A DNA stretch of 64,000 bases from JAIQFV01 sp041494885 (GTDB lineage Bacteria > Acidobacteriota > Terriglobia > JAIQFV01): positions 1 through 64,000 of the forward strand of contig JBGQBO010000012.1 in the NCBI GenBank assembly GCA_041494885.1. Reading direction: 5' to 3'. This document shows positions 1 to 8,631 of this stretch, piece after piece (positions within the stretch are counted from its first letter, which is position 1; each line of letters starts with the position of its first letter). Under the pieces are notes generated by a model. The model saw only the letters and a list, made by a program, of their open reading frames with translations, did not search any database and was not told the DNA's origin. The translations under genes and the position numbers were made by a program.

Positions 1-1339
1 AGGCCTCGTGATTGGCTTCGATGTCCGCAATCCGGTAGAGATAGTTGACCATGAGGCCGACGGATTGATTCATTCCATTGGCAGATGTGTCGCCGAGCCA
101 GTTGATCCGTTCGAGCGAAGCGCCGTTGCCGAGATGAAAGCGGGCCACGGGATCGACGGGACGGCCGTCCTCCTTCTCTTTCGCGAGATAGCGCGCCGTG
201 AGATGACACAGCACCGCGGAGAGCGCCCCGGCGCTTCGAGCATCGCTCACCAGATCGCGTGCGAGAAGTAGGTCAAGCGCCTCGTATGCGTCTGTAACCC
301 CTGCGGCGAGGGACAGCTTGCCCCCCTCCTCCTTGCCGAACAGTGTTTCGTCACGCGCCTTGAGGCGAGTTTCGAGCCACTTCCTGAAGCCGGGGACGGG
401 GGATAGCGTTGTGAAAATCCGTAGACCTGGGAACTCCGCGGAGAGCTGCTCGACGACGCGTTTGATCAAAAAGCCGCCGAAGGAGACGCCGCGTAATCCC
501 ACCTGGGTGTTGGAGATCGAGTAGAAAATCGCCGCCTGGGCCGTGCCTGCTTCGACGGACAGTGCGTTCTCGTCGAGCAACGCCTGAATATTTGCCGCGA
601 TATCCCGTGTCAGCGCGATCTCGACGAAGATGAGCGGCTCCTCGGGCATGCGCGGATGAAAGAACGCATAGCAGCGACGGTCGGAATCGAGCCGGTTGCG
701 CAGGTCGTTCCAGGAGAGGATCTCGTGCACGGCTTCGTAGGCCATCAGCTTCTCGAGCAACATCGCCGACGACTCCCAGGAGATGCGCCGCAGCTCGAGA
801 TTGCCGACGTCGAACCAGCTGGCAAAAAGGGAGTGGAGTTCATCATCCAGCAACTCCAACTCCGGCGACTGCTCCAGGAAGCGCAACAGATCGGCGCGCA
901 GATCGACGAGGAACTTGACCCCGTCAGGGAGCAGATTGAACTGCTTTAGAATACGGATGCGGGGACTGGCGAGCGCCAGCCGCAGCTTCGATTCCGCCTG
1001 GCGCTTTGCTGCCGGGTCGTCCGCCGCGAGAAAGATGCGAATCGCGGTCCTCACCGCCTGCTCATTGGGGCCGAACTCGTTTACGAGCATGATGAGGAAG
1101 GCGCGCCGCCCCTCATCATTCAGTCCGGCGTACAACGTAGCGAGAGAGGCGATTCGATCCAGCGCTGACGCTTCGCCTCCCACGCCTTCCAGGCATTCAC
1201 GAAGCGTTGCTTGGGCCCTCCGCTGATCGCCGGCCGAGAGCGTGCGTCCCTTGACACTCTTGTGACGGCTACGTGTAAGCCAGTCCCACAGCGCTCGCAT
1301 CCTCGGCCGTGGAGCGGGCTCTTCAGGACGATCGTTCAT
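1..1339 (-). CDS. Malonyl-CoA decarboxylase (3' end beyond left edge)
   Basis: Converts malonyl-CoA to acetyl-CoA and CO2, which affects fatty acid synthesis/oxidation balance. The visible 446 residues contain an N-terminal helical region (about 1-200) and the catalytic domain. The family signature FYSISNTQVGLRGVSFGGF lies near residues 272-290 and includes the segment carrying the catalytic serine. The RFHLGNGASLERINWLGD segment holds the expected catalytic histidine (about H402). The ATG is preceded by AGGAGA at good spacing, which fixes the start. The reading frame is open to the window edge, so the C-terminus is missing. Family membership rests on these motifs from memory of human and bacterial MCD. 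Lipid-catabolism genes lie about 12 kb away on the other strand. Confidence 0.88.
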   Translation of the reverse strand, partial: MNDRPEEPAPRPRMRALWDWLTRSRHKSVKGRTLSAGDQRRAQATLRECLEGVGGEASALDRIASLATLYAGLNDEGRRAFLIMLVNEFGPNEQAVRTAIRIFLAADDPAAKRQAESKLRLALASPRIRILKQFNLLPDGVKFLVDLRADLLRFLEQSPELELLDDELHSLFASWFDVGNLELRRISWESSAMLLEKLMAYEAVHEILSWNDLRNRLDSDRRCYAFFHPRMPEEPLIFVEIALTRDIAANIQALLDENALSVEAGTAQAAIFYSISNTQVGLRGVSFGGFLIKRVVEQLSAEFPGLRIFTTLSPVPGFRKWLETRLKARDETLFGKEEGGKLSLAAGVTDAYEALDLLLARDLVSDARSAGALSAVLCHLTARYLAKEKEDGRPVDPVARFHLGNGASLERINWLGDTSANGMNQSVGLMVNYLYRIADIEANHEA

Positions 1340-1770
1340 GATTTCTCCTCGTACCCCTCGCCCCACTCGATCTTCCGGTTCTTGCCCCAGGCATGGAGAG
1401 GCGATGATTCGACGGCCACAAGGCTCCGTGAGCGTTTGGAGCGGACCGTGGGAGTTCCACCATGCTTAGGTGCTCGGGTTGGGGAAGTGGATAGCGCACT
1501 CATCTCGATTCAGTTATCACACCTCAATGTCGATCGGGAAACGATGGGAAAGCCCCACTCGGCCACCCTGTAATAAAACGAGGCCCTCGGGGGTGGCTAG
1601 CCAGCAAAAAGCATAGAACCTGCTCAAAGTGAATTCAAGGAGAATTCATTGGTAATTATGGTGAAGAGTGGGCAAACGCCTTCTTAGTTCGCAACGAAAG
1701 ATGAATGGGGGTCGGAAGATAGATAAACGATGAGGTTACACCTCAATTTCTTTTGCCGGATTGTGGGCGA
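1340..1770. other. Intergenic region without recognised gene
   Basis: About 430 bases between malonyl-CoA decarboxylase and trmFO. A short minus-strand reading frame of about 50 codons ends in a TGA that overlaps the decarboxylase ATG; its translation (ending HAWGKNRKIEWGEGYEEKS) matches nothing I recognise. No convincing hairpin terminator, tRNA or repeat was seen. Confidence 0.4.
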
Positions 1771-3294
1771 TTACTTTTCCAAATTTCGTTTCCATTCCTC
1801 AAACTTCTCGAGGGCGATCTCGCACTGGTGTCGATGGCGCTCAGCCTTCGGGATCTTGGTTCCCTTTGCCGTCCGGATTTCAACGGCAGGAAGGAGGCTG
1901 AACACAATGTTCATGGGCTGGAAGTTGTGAGGAGGGGCGTGCGTAATGTAATGCAGCAACGCCCCACACGCTGACTCTGCCGGCGGCGCGGTGGGATTTC
2001 GACCGAGGGCCAACCGCACCGCATTCCGTCCGGCGATTAACCCCGTCATGATGGACTCGACGTATCCTTCCACCCCCACCAGCTGGCCGGCAAAGAAAAG
2101 GTTGGGCCGCGTCCGCAGTTGCAAAGTCTCGACGAGGAGGCGGGGCGAGTTCAGGTAGGTGTTGCGGTGCATCTGCCCAAAACGGATGAACTCGGCGTGG
2201 GCAAGAGCGGGGATCATGCGGAAGATCCGTTCCTGTTCAGGGAACCGCAGGTGATTTTGAAAACCCACGAGGTTGTAGCTGTCGGCCAGCAGGGTCTCCT
2301 GGCGCAGTTGGACGCAAGCCCACGGCATCCGTCCGGTTCGAGGGTCCACCAGGCCCACCGGCTTCATGGGTCCAAACCGCAGAGTGTCGCGGCCACGCCG
2401 GGCCAACTCCTCAATCGGCAGACACCCTTCGAAGTAAGGAATGTCTTCGGCTGACGATATGCCCACGGCCGGCGCCTCCATTCGAAGCACCGGCTCATTC
2501 ATCGACAGTGGGATTGACGACATCGCCATCGCTTCCGCATCCGAGGCGCCGGCATTCCCAAACGATTTCTCGCCGCCCAGCTTCCCGGCGGAAACGCCCG
2601 TCAGGATCTCCTTTTCAAATTCATGGGTCGGGACACACTGCGCCGTGACCAGCGCATCATAAAAGGCGTCATACTCCCCGCGGGACATGGGACAATTGAC
2701 ATAATCCTCTCCCCCCTTGCCGTAGCGGGACGCCTTAAAAGCAACTGAGAGGTCAATCGTCTCGGCATCGACAATGGGGCTGATGGCGTCGAAGAAATAG
2801 AGATGGTCCTGACCCGTCACCCGGCGAATATTTTCGGACAGAGCATCCGAAGTGAGCGGACCGGTGGCCACAATCACAATCGGGTCCTCATCCTCCGGAA
2901 GCTCGATGAACTCATCTCGTCGAACGCGAATGCGCGGGTGCCCTGAGATCCGTTCCGTCAGGAGGGCCGCAAACCCATCGCGATCGACCGACAAGGCGTG
3001 GCCGCTCGGAACACGGGTCTCATGGGCCACGGCAATCAGCAGAGAATTCAGCCGCCGCAATTCCTCCTTCAGCAGCCAGGGGGCGGAGAACTCGGCGTCG
3101 CTCTTCAGCGAGTTGCTGCAGACCAATTCGCCCAGCCGATCCGTCCGATGCGCCGGAGTCGTCACCCGGGGACGCATTTCCCACAACTCGACACACGCAG
3201 ACGGGCCGGCACCGCACGCATCCAGTTGGGTTGCGATTTGCCAGGCCGCCTCGCATCCTGCAAGCCCGCCTCCCACCACGATCATTTTTGGCAT
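1771..3294 (-). CDS. trmFO: Methylenetetrahydrofolate--tRNA-(uracil-5-)-methyltransferase TrmFO
   Basis: Flavoprotein that methylates U54 in the T-loop of tRNAs, using 5,10-methylenetetrahydrofolate as carbon donor and FADH2 as reductant. The N-terminus has the GidA-like FAD-binding motif VVGGGLAGCEAAWQIA. Further family blocks include ELVCSNSLKSD, the TGPLTS segment, YFFDAISPIVD and the C-terminal FAGQLVGVEGYVES. About 507 residues, slightly longer than typical (about 440-470); the extra length is at the C-terminus. I take the ATG of MPKMIVVGG as start; a TTG three codons upstream is possible, and neither has a strong ribosome binding site. A composite heptamer repeat element lies immediately upstream. 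Confidence 0.93.
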   Translation of the reverse strand: MPKMIVVGGGLAGCEAAWQIATQLDACGAGPSACVELWEMRPRVTTPAHRTDRLGELVCSNSLKSDAEFSAPWLLKEELRRLNSLLIAVAHETRVPSGHALSVDRDGFAALLTERISGHPRIRVRRDEFIELPEDEDPIVIVATGPLTSDALSENIRRVTGQDHLYFFDAISPIVDAETIDLSVAFKASRYGKGGEDYVNCPMSRGEYDAFYDALVTAQCVPTHEFEKEILTGVSAGKLGGEKSFGNAGASDAEAMAMSSIPLSMNEPVLRMEAPAVGISSAEDIPYFEGCLPIEELARRGRDTLRFGPMKPVGLVDPRTGRMPWACVQLRQETLLADSYNLVGFQNHLRFPEQERIFRMIPALAHAEFIRFGQMHRNTYLNSPRLLVETLQLRTRPNLFFAGQLVGVEGYVESIMTGLIAGRNAVRLALGRNPTAPPAESACGALLHYITHAPPHNFQPMNIVFSLLPAVEIRTAKGTKIPKAERHRHQCEIALEKFEEWKRNLEK

Positions 3295-3312
3295 GGAAAG
3301 CAACCCGACCTA

Positions 3313-3536
3313 GTTCAAAGTCCAAAGTCCAAGGTCCAAAGTCCAAGGTCTAAAATAACCGGTTCAAAGTTCCAAGTTCAAATCGAAAGGTGCTTCTCAG
3401 TCACTTCGTGACCTTCGCCCTCTGACTTCTGACCTCCGACTTCTGACTTCCGACTACCAATCTCTGGCTTCTCGCTTCCGGCCTCTGGCTTCTGGTGACT
3501 TCCTCTGACAACTGGCAACCGACAACTGACAACTGT
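3313..3536 (+). repeat. Composite heptamer-repeat element, copy 1
   Basis: Three adjacent modules: A, degenerate heptamers of the type TCCAAAG (3314-3353); a core starting at TTCAAATCGAAAGGTGCTTC (about 3376-3416); B, heptamers CTGACTT/CTGACCT (about 3418-3500); and C, heptamers CTGACAA/CCGACAA (about 3501-3536). The same order and core recur near 12.8 kb (inverted) and 45.4 kb. It lies directly upstream of trmFO. It has no coding potential. Confidence 0.85.
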
Positions 3537-3581
3537 TTTAAGCCAGAGATCTTTTCAAGTTCAAATCTCTTCAAGCCGGCC

Positions 3582-3881
3582 TCACTTCGATGCCTTGTCG
3601 ATGCCCACCAGTTTATCCTGGCAATCGAACCAGATCTGAACGTACTTGTAGTGACCGACATTCTTATAGATGAACCAGCTACAGGGGTCTTCGCCCTTTT
3701 TCTCCCCTTTCGAATCCGGTTTCCCCAGGGTTTGGACGACGATATCCTTGGTCATCCCGGGCTTTAGCCGCGCCAGATCATCTTCAGTCGCCGCAATGAG
3801 TTGTAACGTACTGAACAGGACCGCCGCAAAAAGAATCAGCGAACAGGCCATCTTCCAATGTCTTCTTCTTAATCGTTTCAT
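3582..3881 (-). CDS. Small exported protein with BamE/SmpA-like fold
   Basis: A 99-residue protein. After a basic N-terminus (MKRLRRRHWK) comes a hydrophobic segment (about residues 11-30, ending LQLIAAT) that reads as a Sec signal peptide without a lipobox. The mature part starts DDLARLKPGMTKDIVVQTLGKPD, which resembles the start of the BamE/SmpA/OmlA fold (small motif 'L..GMT...V...LG.P'), followed by a WFIYKN...YVQIWFD beta-strand region with two cysteines. Probably periplasmic. It follows the large AsmA-like gene on the same strand, about 85 bases downstream. Function unknown; similarity is to a fold found in several envelope proteins. Confidence 0.6.
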   Translation of the reverse strand: MKRLRRRHWKMACSLILFAAVLFSTLQLIAATEDDLARLKPGMTKDIVVQTLGKPDSKGEKKGEDPCSWFIYKNVGHYKYVQIWFDCQDKLVGIDKASK

Positions 3882-3965
3882 GTGCTCCTCCTGCTTCCGT
3901 CTTGGATGTCGATTCCAGCCCCGGCGTTGTGACCCTTCTCCATGTTCTTCCAGACCGTGAAGAAC

Positions 3966-6900
3966 TCAATGGACAAAGTGAAAATCTTCAATCGATTTGA
4001 TTCCTTCCAGATTGCCGGTTAATTTGAATTCAAAGTTATATCGGCGGGGCTTGATCCTCTTGCGCTGGCCCACCATCAAGAGTGTCATATCAGCCACATT
4101 CCGGTAAAGGTCACGGATGGAAATTCGTCCGAAAATCTGGGCCAGAAAATTTGATCCCCGTGGAATTTCAGGCAGGGATCCTTTGACGTTGATGATCATT
4201 TCTTCGGTCGAGGTATTGACCGTCCCGGTGGCAATCAAATCAAACAATTCAGATTTGAAATCACTGTGCTCCAGCCGTGCCGAACCATCCGGCGAGAAGG
4301 TGACGTCAGCGGACCAGGAATTGAAACGCTTGAACTGAGGGGGATCGATGGTTTGAAAGATTCGCCCCAGGTTAAAGCCGAATAACCCTTCGTGCACCAG
4401 GGTGGCCATCGAGAGGAGGCGCTGCGGCAGGCCGGCATAATGCAGGGTCCCATGGGAAGCCTCAAAATGCGCCTTGCCCACCAGCGACGCCAGCAGGTTC
4501 TTCGGGTCGGTATTGCGGGTTGTCAAATCCGCCACAACCGTAAGCTTTCCCTCCACCGGGATCTGGATATCGAGAACCTCGTCGAGAAACGGTCCCATGG
4601 GCACGTCCTTCGATTCAAACTTCAAATGCTCCTCATTCGTTCGCGAGTCCCAGGTGAGGGTGGCGGTACTCGTACTCTCGCCTGCCGCCACTTCCATTGG
4701 ATCCAACTGAAAGACGCCCGCCTTCCAACTCCCATGCGCTCGAAAGTTCTTGATGGGCTGATGGAAAAACACTCCGCTCGAGGCCTTGACATCGATGACC
4801 ATGCGGTTGCCAGGGGACTCTGTGGGATGCGCCTCCTGTCCCGGTGACATACGGGCGAGGGTAATCACCAGGGCGTCGAGATTCAGGTTGTCCACTTCCG
4901 CGGTCAGATTGGGTTGAGGCCCGTCGAGATTCAAGGTTCCGGTCACGCGCATGGGGACTTTATTGACGATCGCCAGGAAATCCCTGGCAGAAACGCCGTT
5001 GGTCCCGGCCGTCAGATCTCCGGTCAGACTGGTGGGTCCCCAGGGCATCCCATCCACCGAGACGTCCGCAAGTCTCAAAGTCGAATTCAATTGTGGATCC
5101 CCCGGACTGCCCGACAGCTTGACAGACCCGGAGGCCGAACCGCTGCGAAAACTCAAAGGGGTTTCCGGCAGCTTGATGAACTTCAAGAGAGTCGTAACGG
5201 GAGCGAACTGGTCCATTGAGGTGGTGAGGGCCATTTGTGTTCCCTGTGAACCCGAAAAATCCAATGTTCCATGAACGGCCAGGGGAAGATCGCCCAGGTT
5301 GAGTCTACCGTCACTGATGGTGAAGGATTGGTTCTTCCATATCCCGTTGAGAGAAAGCTGACTGGGAGTGCCCGCGGGTTTTTCGAACGTATTGCGGAGT
5401 TTTAATTCCGTTGATTCAGGGGAGCGTGCCTCGGCGCGAACCTCAAGCTGGTCGTGTCTTTCTCCCTGTATTGACAGGGTAAACGGGAACTGCCCCTTTG
5501 CGGCGACCTGATCCTTCCAGGACGAGGGCAATAATATGGACATTTGCGGAAACGCGGCCAGCATTTGCGCCTTGAGATTCCATCGCTCCCCCAATTCATT
5601 TAACTGCTCAACGCCTCCATCCAACGATACGGTGGAGTCTCCCACAGACCCCTCCAGGCGATGAAACCTGAGCCGATCGCCACTATAAGTCAGCCCGCCG
5701 GAAAAGCCCGTAAGCGGCAATGCGACGTTGGACAGAACGGCATTGGCATTCCGGAGATTTCGCATCTGCAGTGAAAACTCGGGAAGCCCGCCCGCTTCTT
5801 TCAAAAAGACAGGATCGTCGCTGGCCCCGGACTCGCCATCCATTCCTGACGATTGAGCGCCCGGTCCGAGGGTTGGACTTACACGTCGCCCACTGCCGGC
5901 GGGATATTCCAGCTGAATGTTGGCAACACCCTCGACCTCCTTGATCTGTCCCACAATCGGCAGATCGACACGATCAATCCAGTGTGCAGACGCGAACTCC
6001 CCGTAACGGCGCAGATCCATGGAAGGAGACCTAAGGTGCAAAGCGAGCAGCGAGAACTCCCGGGGATCCATGACCGCTTCTAGTTCGAAGGGGGAATCGC
6101 CCAAGGATCCTGAAACCCGTTCCGCGCAGAGGGCCTTGTCATAAAATTCGTGCGCGCAAACCACCTTGTCCTTCAGCACCACCTGACCCTCCACGTTTTG
6201 AAGTGGTGTGGAGAGGCCGGCGAGTTGAATCCGCGTCCCGGTCAGGGCCATGGTCCCGGTCACATCCGGATGATCCAGGTCGCCCGTCACCAGTAATTGC
6301 AAATGCCCTTCTCCGCTCACGCTCGGCACGCGATCCAACCATCTCGCGGAAGTGAGGTATCCCTGGCTTCGAAGCTGTTTCAAGTAGGGATAGACCTTGC
6401 CCAAAGGGAGCGACGGCAAAGCGAGTTTCATCTCCATCCTGTCCTTCTCGTCGACCCAGCCCGAGGCCTGCAAAGGAGAGCCGAAAAACTGTGCGCTCAG
6501 CGATTCAAGCTGTGTCTTCTTGCCGATGGATCGCATCACTGAAACTATGTCCTTCAACTGAAGGTCAATGGAATCGTTCCGGTACTGGCCGTTCTTCAGT
6601 TCCCCGCGCCAGTCCAGGGTCGGGTCATCGAGCTTCCCGGCCCATATCAACTGGGCTTGCGCCGTGCCCGTCAGTCCCGAAAAAATCCGCCGGCCGAACT
6701 CATCAAGTTCCACATCGATCAACGACCGGAACGGTTCAACGAACTCAAACTCACCCGTAGACAACGTGGTCTCCAAGCGAGGCATCAGGTTTTGCAAGTT
6801 ATAAACGCGGCCGTTCATCTCAAAATGAGTCGAGGCCAACTCCCCCTGCAGTTTTTTGAACCGAACCTCTCCCGTCACCAGACTTAGCAGACCTTCGAGT

Positions 6901-7892
6901 GAAGCTGATTTGAAGTCGATCCATTTTCTAGCGTTCTTCACTGCCTCCTGACTGGGACCCGGAGAGGCGGGCACCCCGGGAGGCGCTCCTTCAACAGCCA
7001 TTCTCAGCTGTTCGGCCTTGGAGCGTAAATGGATGGAGATGGGAGAGGCTCCTTGTCCCTCCATCTTTAAATCCAGGTCATAGAATCCCTCTAAGCCCTT
7101 TACAGGGATCTTCGGAGAACCCAAATAGGCGTTCAAAATCCGCAGATTGAAATGCTTCAGCGCCAGGTCGAGATTGCCGCTCAGCGTGCTGAGATCGTCA
7201 GGAACAAATACGGCGAAGTTTCCCTTGACCTCAAGATTCGATTCCGGGTGGTCGTCATCGATGGCATCCATTTGCAAGCGGGTTTTGCGCCGGATATCAA
7301 GGGTCGAAATGGAAAAGTTACGAAGGCGGATATGCTGTACCAGGGGCAGGGCCAGTGCCTGATCTTGAAATGTGGCGACTACGTTCCTTAATTCTACGCC
7401 GGTCTTCTCGAGATCGATAGCGTTGTCCGGATCGTTTCCGGCGGTCACGAGATCGGCAATATTCCAACGCCCGTCCGGCAGGCGCGCTGCCAGAAAATCG
7501 CCATCCTCCACCCGGATAAGATTCAGCACGATGCGACCGCGCAACAGCGCCCAGGGGCTCAACTCCATCTTCACCTCATCGCCCCTGAAAAAAGGATGCC
7601 CCTCGTGATCCTGGATGTTCAAACCGGCCACCCACAGCGTGGGCCGCCCGAACAGGTTGGTGTTGATGCGATCGAAGGTCACAGGATACCGAAGGGCATC
7701 GCTGAGGTGTTTTTCAAAAAAGTGTTTGGAGTACTGGCTCCCCAGAAAAACCGGAACGACAAATTCAAAGAACAGAAAAACGAGTGCGAGCAGCAAGAGC
7801 TCCAGGCGCGTCGCCCTCGAGCGGTGATGCCAAAAATCCAGGGCTTTTGCCTTGAAACCGTGCGGCGTGTTCTCTCTTTCTTTTTTCGTCAT
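3966..7892 (-). CDS. AsmA/TamB-like (YhdP-type) envelope protein
   Basis: A 1308-residue protein with one N-terminal membrane anchor (LELLLLALVFLFFEFVVPVF, around residues 30-50). A long, repetitive beta-rich body follows, of the kind found in the AsmA superfamily, whose members form periplasmic grooves implicated in phospholipid transport to the outer membrane. The segment just after the anchor (RYPVTFDRINTNLFGRPTLWVAGLNI) matches the AsmA N-terminal pattern, and the last part (IRDLYRNVADMTLLMVG) fits the AsmA C-terminal region. I place the start at the ATG of MTKKEREN; an in-frame ATG 31 codons upstream lies within an inverted repeat and is unlikely. Implies a double-membrane cell. The exact subfamily is uncertain. 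Confidence 0.75.
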   Translation of the reverse strand: MTKKERENTPHGFKAKALDFWHHRSRATRLELLLLALVFLFFEFVVPVFLGSQYSKHFFEKHLSDALRYPVTFDRINTNLFGRPTLWVAGLNIQDHEGHPFFRGDEVKMELSPWALLRGRIVLNLIRVEDGDFLAARLPDGRWNIADLVTAGNDPDNAIDLEKTGVELRNVVATFQDQALALPLVQHIRLRNFSISTLDIRRKTRLQMDAIDDDHPESNLEVKGNFAVFVPDDLSTLSGNLDLALKHFNLRILNAYLGSPKIPVKGLEGFYDLDLKMEGQGASPISIHLRSKAEQLRMAVEGAPPGVPASPGPSQEAVKNARKWIDFKSASLEGLLSLVTGEVRFKKLQGELASTHFEMNGRVYNLQNLMPRLETTLSTGEFEFVEPFRSLIDVELDEFGRRIFSGLTGTAQAQLIWAGKLDDPTLDWRGELKNGQYRNDSIDLQLKDIVSVMRSIGKKTQLESLSAQFFGSPLQASGWVDEKDRMEMKLALPSLPLGKVYPYLKQLRSQGYLTSARWLDRVPSVSGEGHLQLLVTGDLDHPDVTGTMALTGTRIQLAGLSTPLQNVEGQVVLKDKVVCAHEFYDKALCAERVSGSLGDSPFELEAVMDPREFSLLALHLRSPSMDLRRYGEFASAHWIDRVDLPIVGQIKEVEGVANIQLEYPAGSGRRVSPTLGPGAQSSGMDGESGASDDPVFLKEAGGLPEFSLQMRNLRNANAVLSNVALPLTGFSGGLTYSGDRLRFHRLEGSVGDSTVSLDGGVEQLNELGERWNLKAQMLAAFPQMSILLPSSWKDQVAAKGQFPFTLSIQGERHDQLEVRAEARSPESTELKLRNTFEKPAGTPSQLSLNGIWKNQSFTISDGRLNLGDLPLAVHGTLDFSGSQGTQMALTTSMDQFAPVTTLLKFIKLPETPLSFRSGSASGSVKLSGSPGDPQLNSTLRLADVSVDGMPWGPTSLTGDLTAGTNGVSARDFLAIVNKVPMRVTGTLNLDGPQPNLTAEVDNLNLDALVITLARMSPGQEAHPTESPGNRMVIDVKASSGVFFHQPIKNFRAHGSWKAGVFQLDPMEVAAGESTSTATLTWDSRTNEEHLKFESKDVPMGPFLDEVLDIQIPVEGKLTVVADLTTRNTDPKNLLASLVGKAHFEASHGTLHYAGLPQRLLSMATLVHEGLFGFNLGRIFQTIDPPQFKRFNSWSADVTFSPDGSARLEHSDFKSELFDLIATGTVNTSTEEMIINVKGSLPEIPRGSNFLAQIFGRISIRDLYRNVADMTLLMVGQRKRIKPRRYNFEFKLTGNLEGIKSIEDFHFVH

Positions 7893-7920
7893 TTTCGAAA
7901 TTACTTGTGGAATCTGTGGT

Positions 7921-7984
7921 GGGGCGGACGTCTCGTCTGCCTTTGTATGGGTCAGATACGCGGGCAGACGGGACGTCTGCCCCA
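7921..7984. repeat. Inverted repeat (GGCAGACG..CGTCTGCC family)
   Basis: Two 21-base arms (7921-7941 and 7964-7984), complementary at 19 of 21 positions and separated by about 22 bases. The same GGCAGACG/CGTCTGCC sequence recurs as a compact hairpin at 42291-42310. Lies between the AsmA-like gene and the DUF2269-like gene. Confidence 0.75.
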
Positions 7985-8006
7985 CTCCAAAGAGTACGCC
8001 CAGGCC

Positions 8007-8468
8007 CTACGGTTTGAACACCATGAGGAACAGAATAACCACCAGCAGCACAAAATTGATTCCCGAGAGCATATTCCAACGGGCCACGATCTTCGAAAAG
8101 ATCACCGCAAAATCCTCCCCACCCTGTTCCGCCAATGCCATCACCTTTCTGGAAATGGGGGCTTGTGCAGCCACCGCCAGGTAAAGCACCACAAAAAACA
8201 AAATGACCGAATACAAGAGCCACGGATTGGTATTTAGCTTTAGAGGGACTGGGGCCCCGACCCCCATCCAAAACCCACTGATCAACACCAGGAGGGCTCC
8301 CAGGTGCAGGGTCCACGTATTCGTCCGGTGCAGGGTCTTCATTGCAAACAGGGTCACCTTGGAATCACCCGTCAACACGGCCTGATTCATGCAGACCCAC
8401 CCTGCCACCACACCGCCTAAGACGAGCGCACCACCGAGAACATGAATCCACAACAACCATTGAACCAT
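8007..8468 (-). CDS. DUF2269-like integral membrane protein
   Basis: A 153-residue protein with four predicted transmembrane helices: about 1-24 (WLLWIHVLGGALVLGGVVAG), 50-70, 80-105 and 130-152. The opening WIHVLGGALVLGG, with a histidine in the first helix, and the arrangement of helices resemble the DUF2269/CopD-like family of small membrane proteins, whose function is not established. It lies downstream of ggt on the same strand, with about 160 bases between them. No RBS stands out. Confidence 0.6.
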   Translation of the reverse strand: MVQWLLWIHVLGGALVLGGVVAGWVCMNQAVLTGDSKVTLFAMKTLHRTNTWTLHLGALLVLISGFWMGVGAPVPLKLNTNPWLLYSVILFFVVLYLAVAAQAPISRKVMALAEQGGEDFAVIFSKIVARWNMLSGINFVLLVVILFLMVFKP

Positions 8469-8631
8469 TGCTTCCCGCTTCTCTTTAGATGCTTATTTTG
8501 CCGGCCTTGGCCAGCTGGCGGTTTCCCGTTGGCCCGCTGATGATGGACGGCGTTTGGCCGGTCCCATTCCGCGTCCTCCGGGTAGAGCTTGAAAGATCCT
8601 CCAGGAGCCCTCCGTATGAGATCGCTCTCCC

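Noticed and set aside
3313..3536. CRISPR array
   Set aside because: Repeat units are 7 bases and degenerate, without unique spacers of fixed length, and no cas gene is present.
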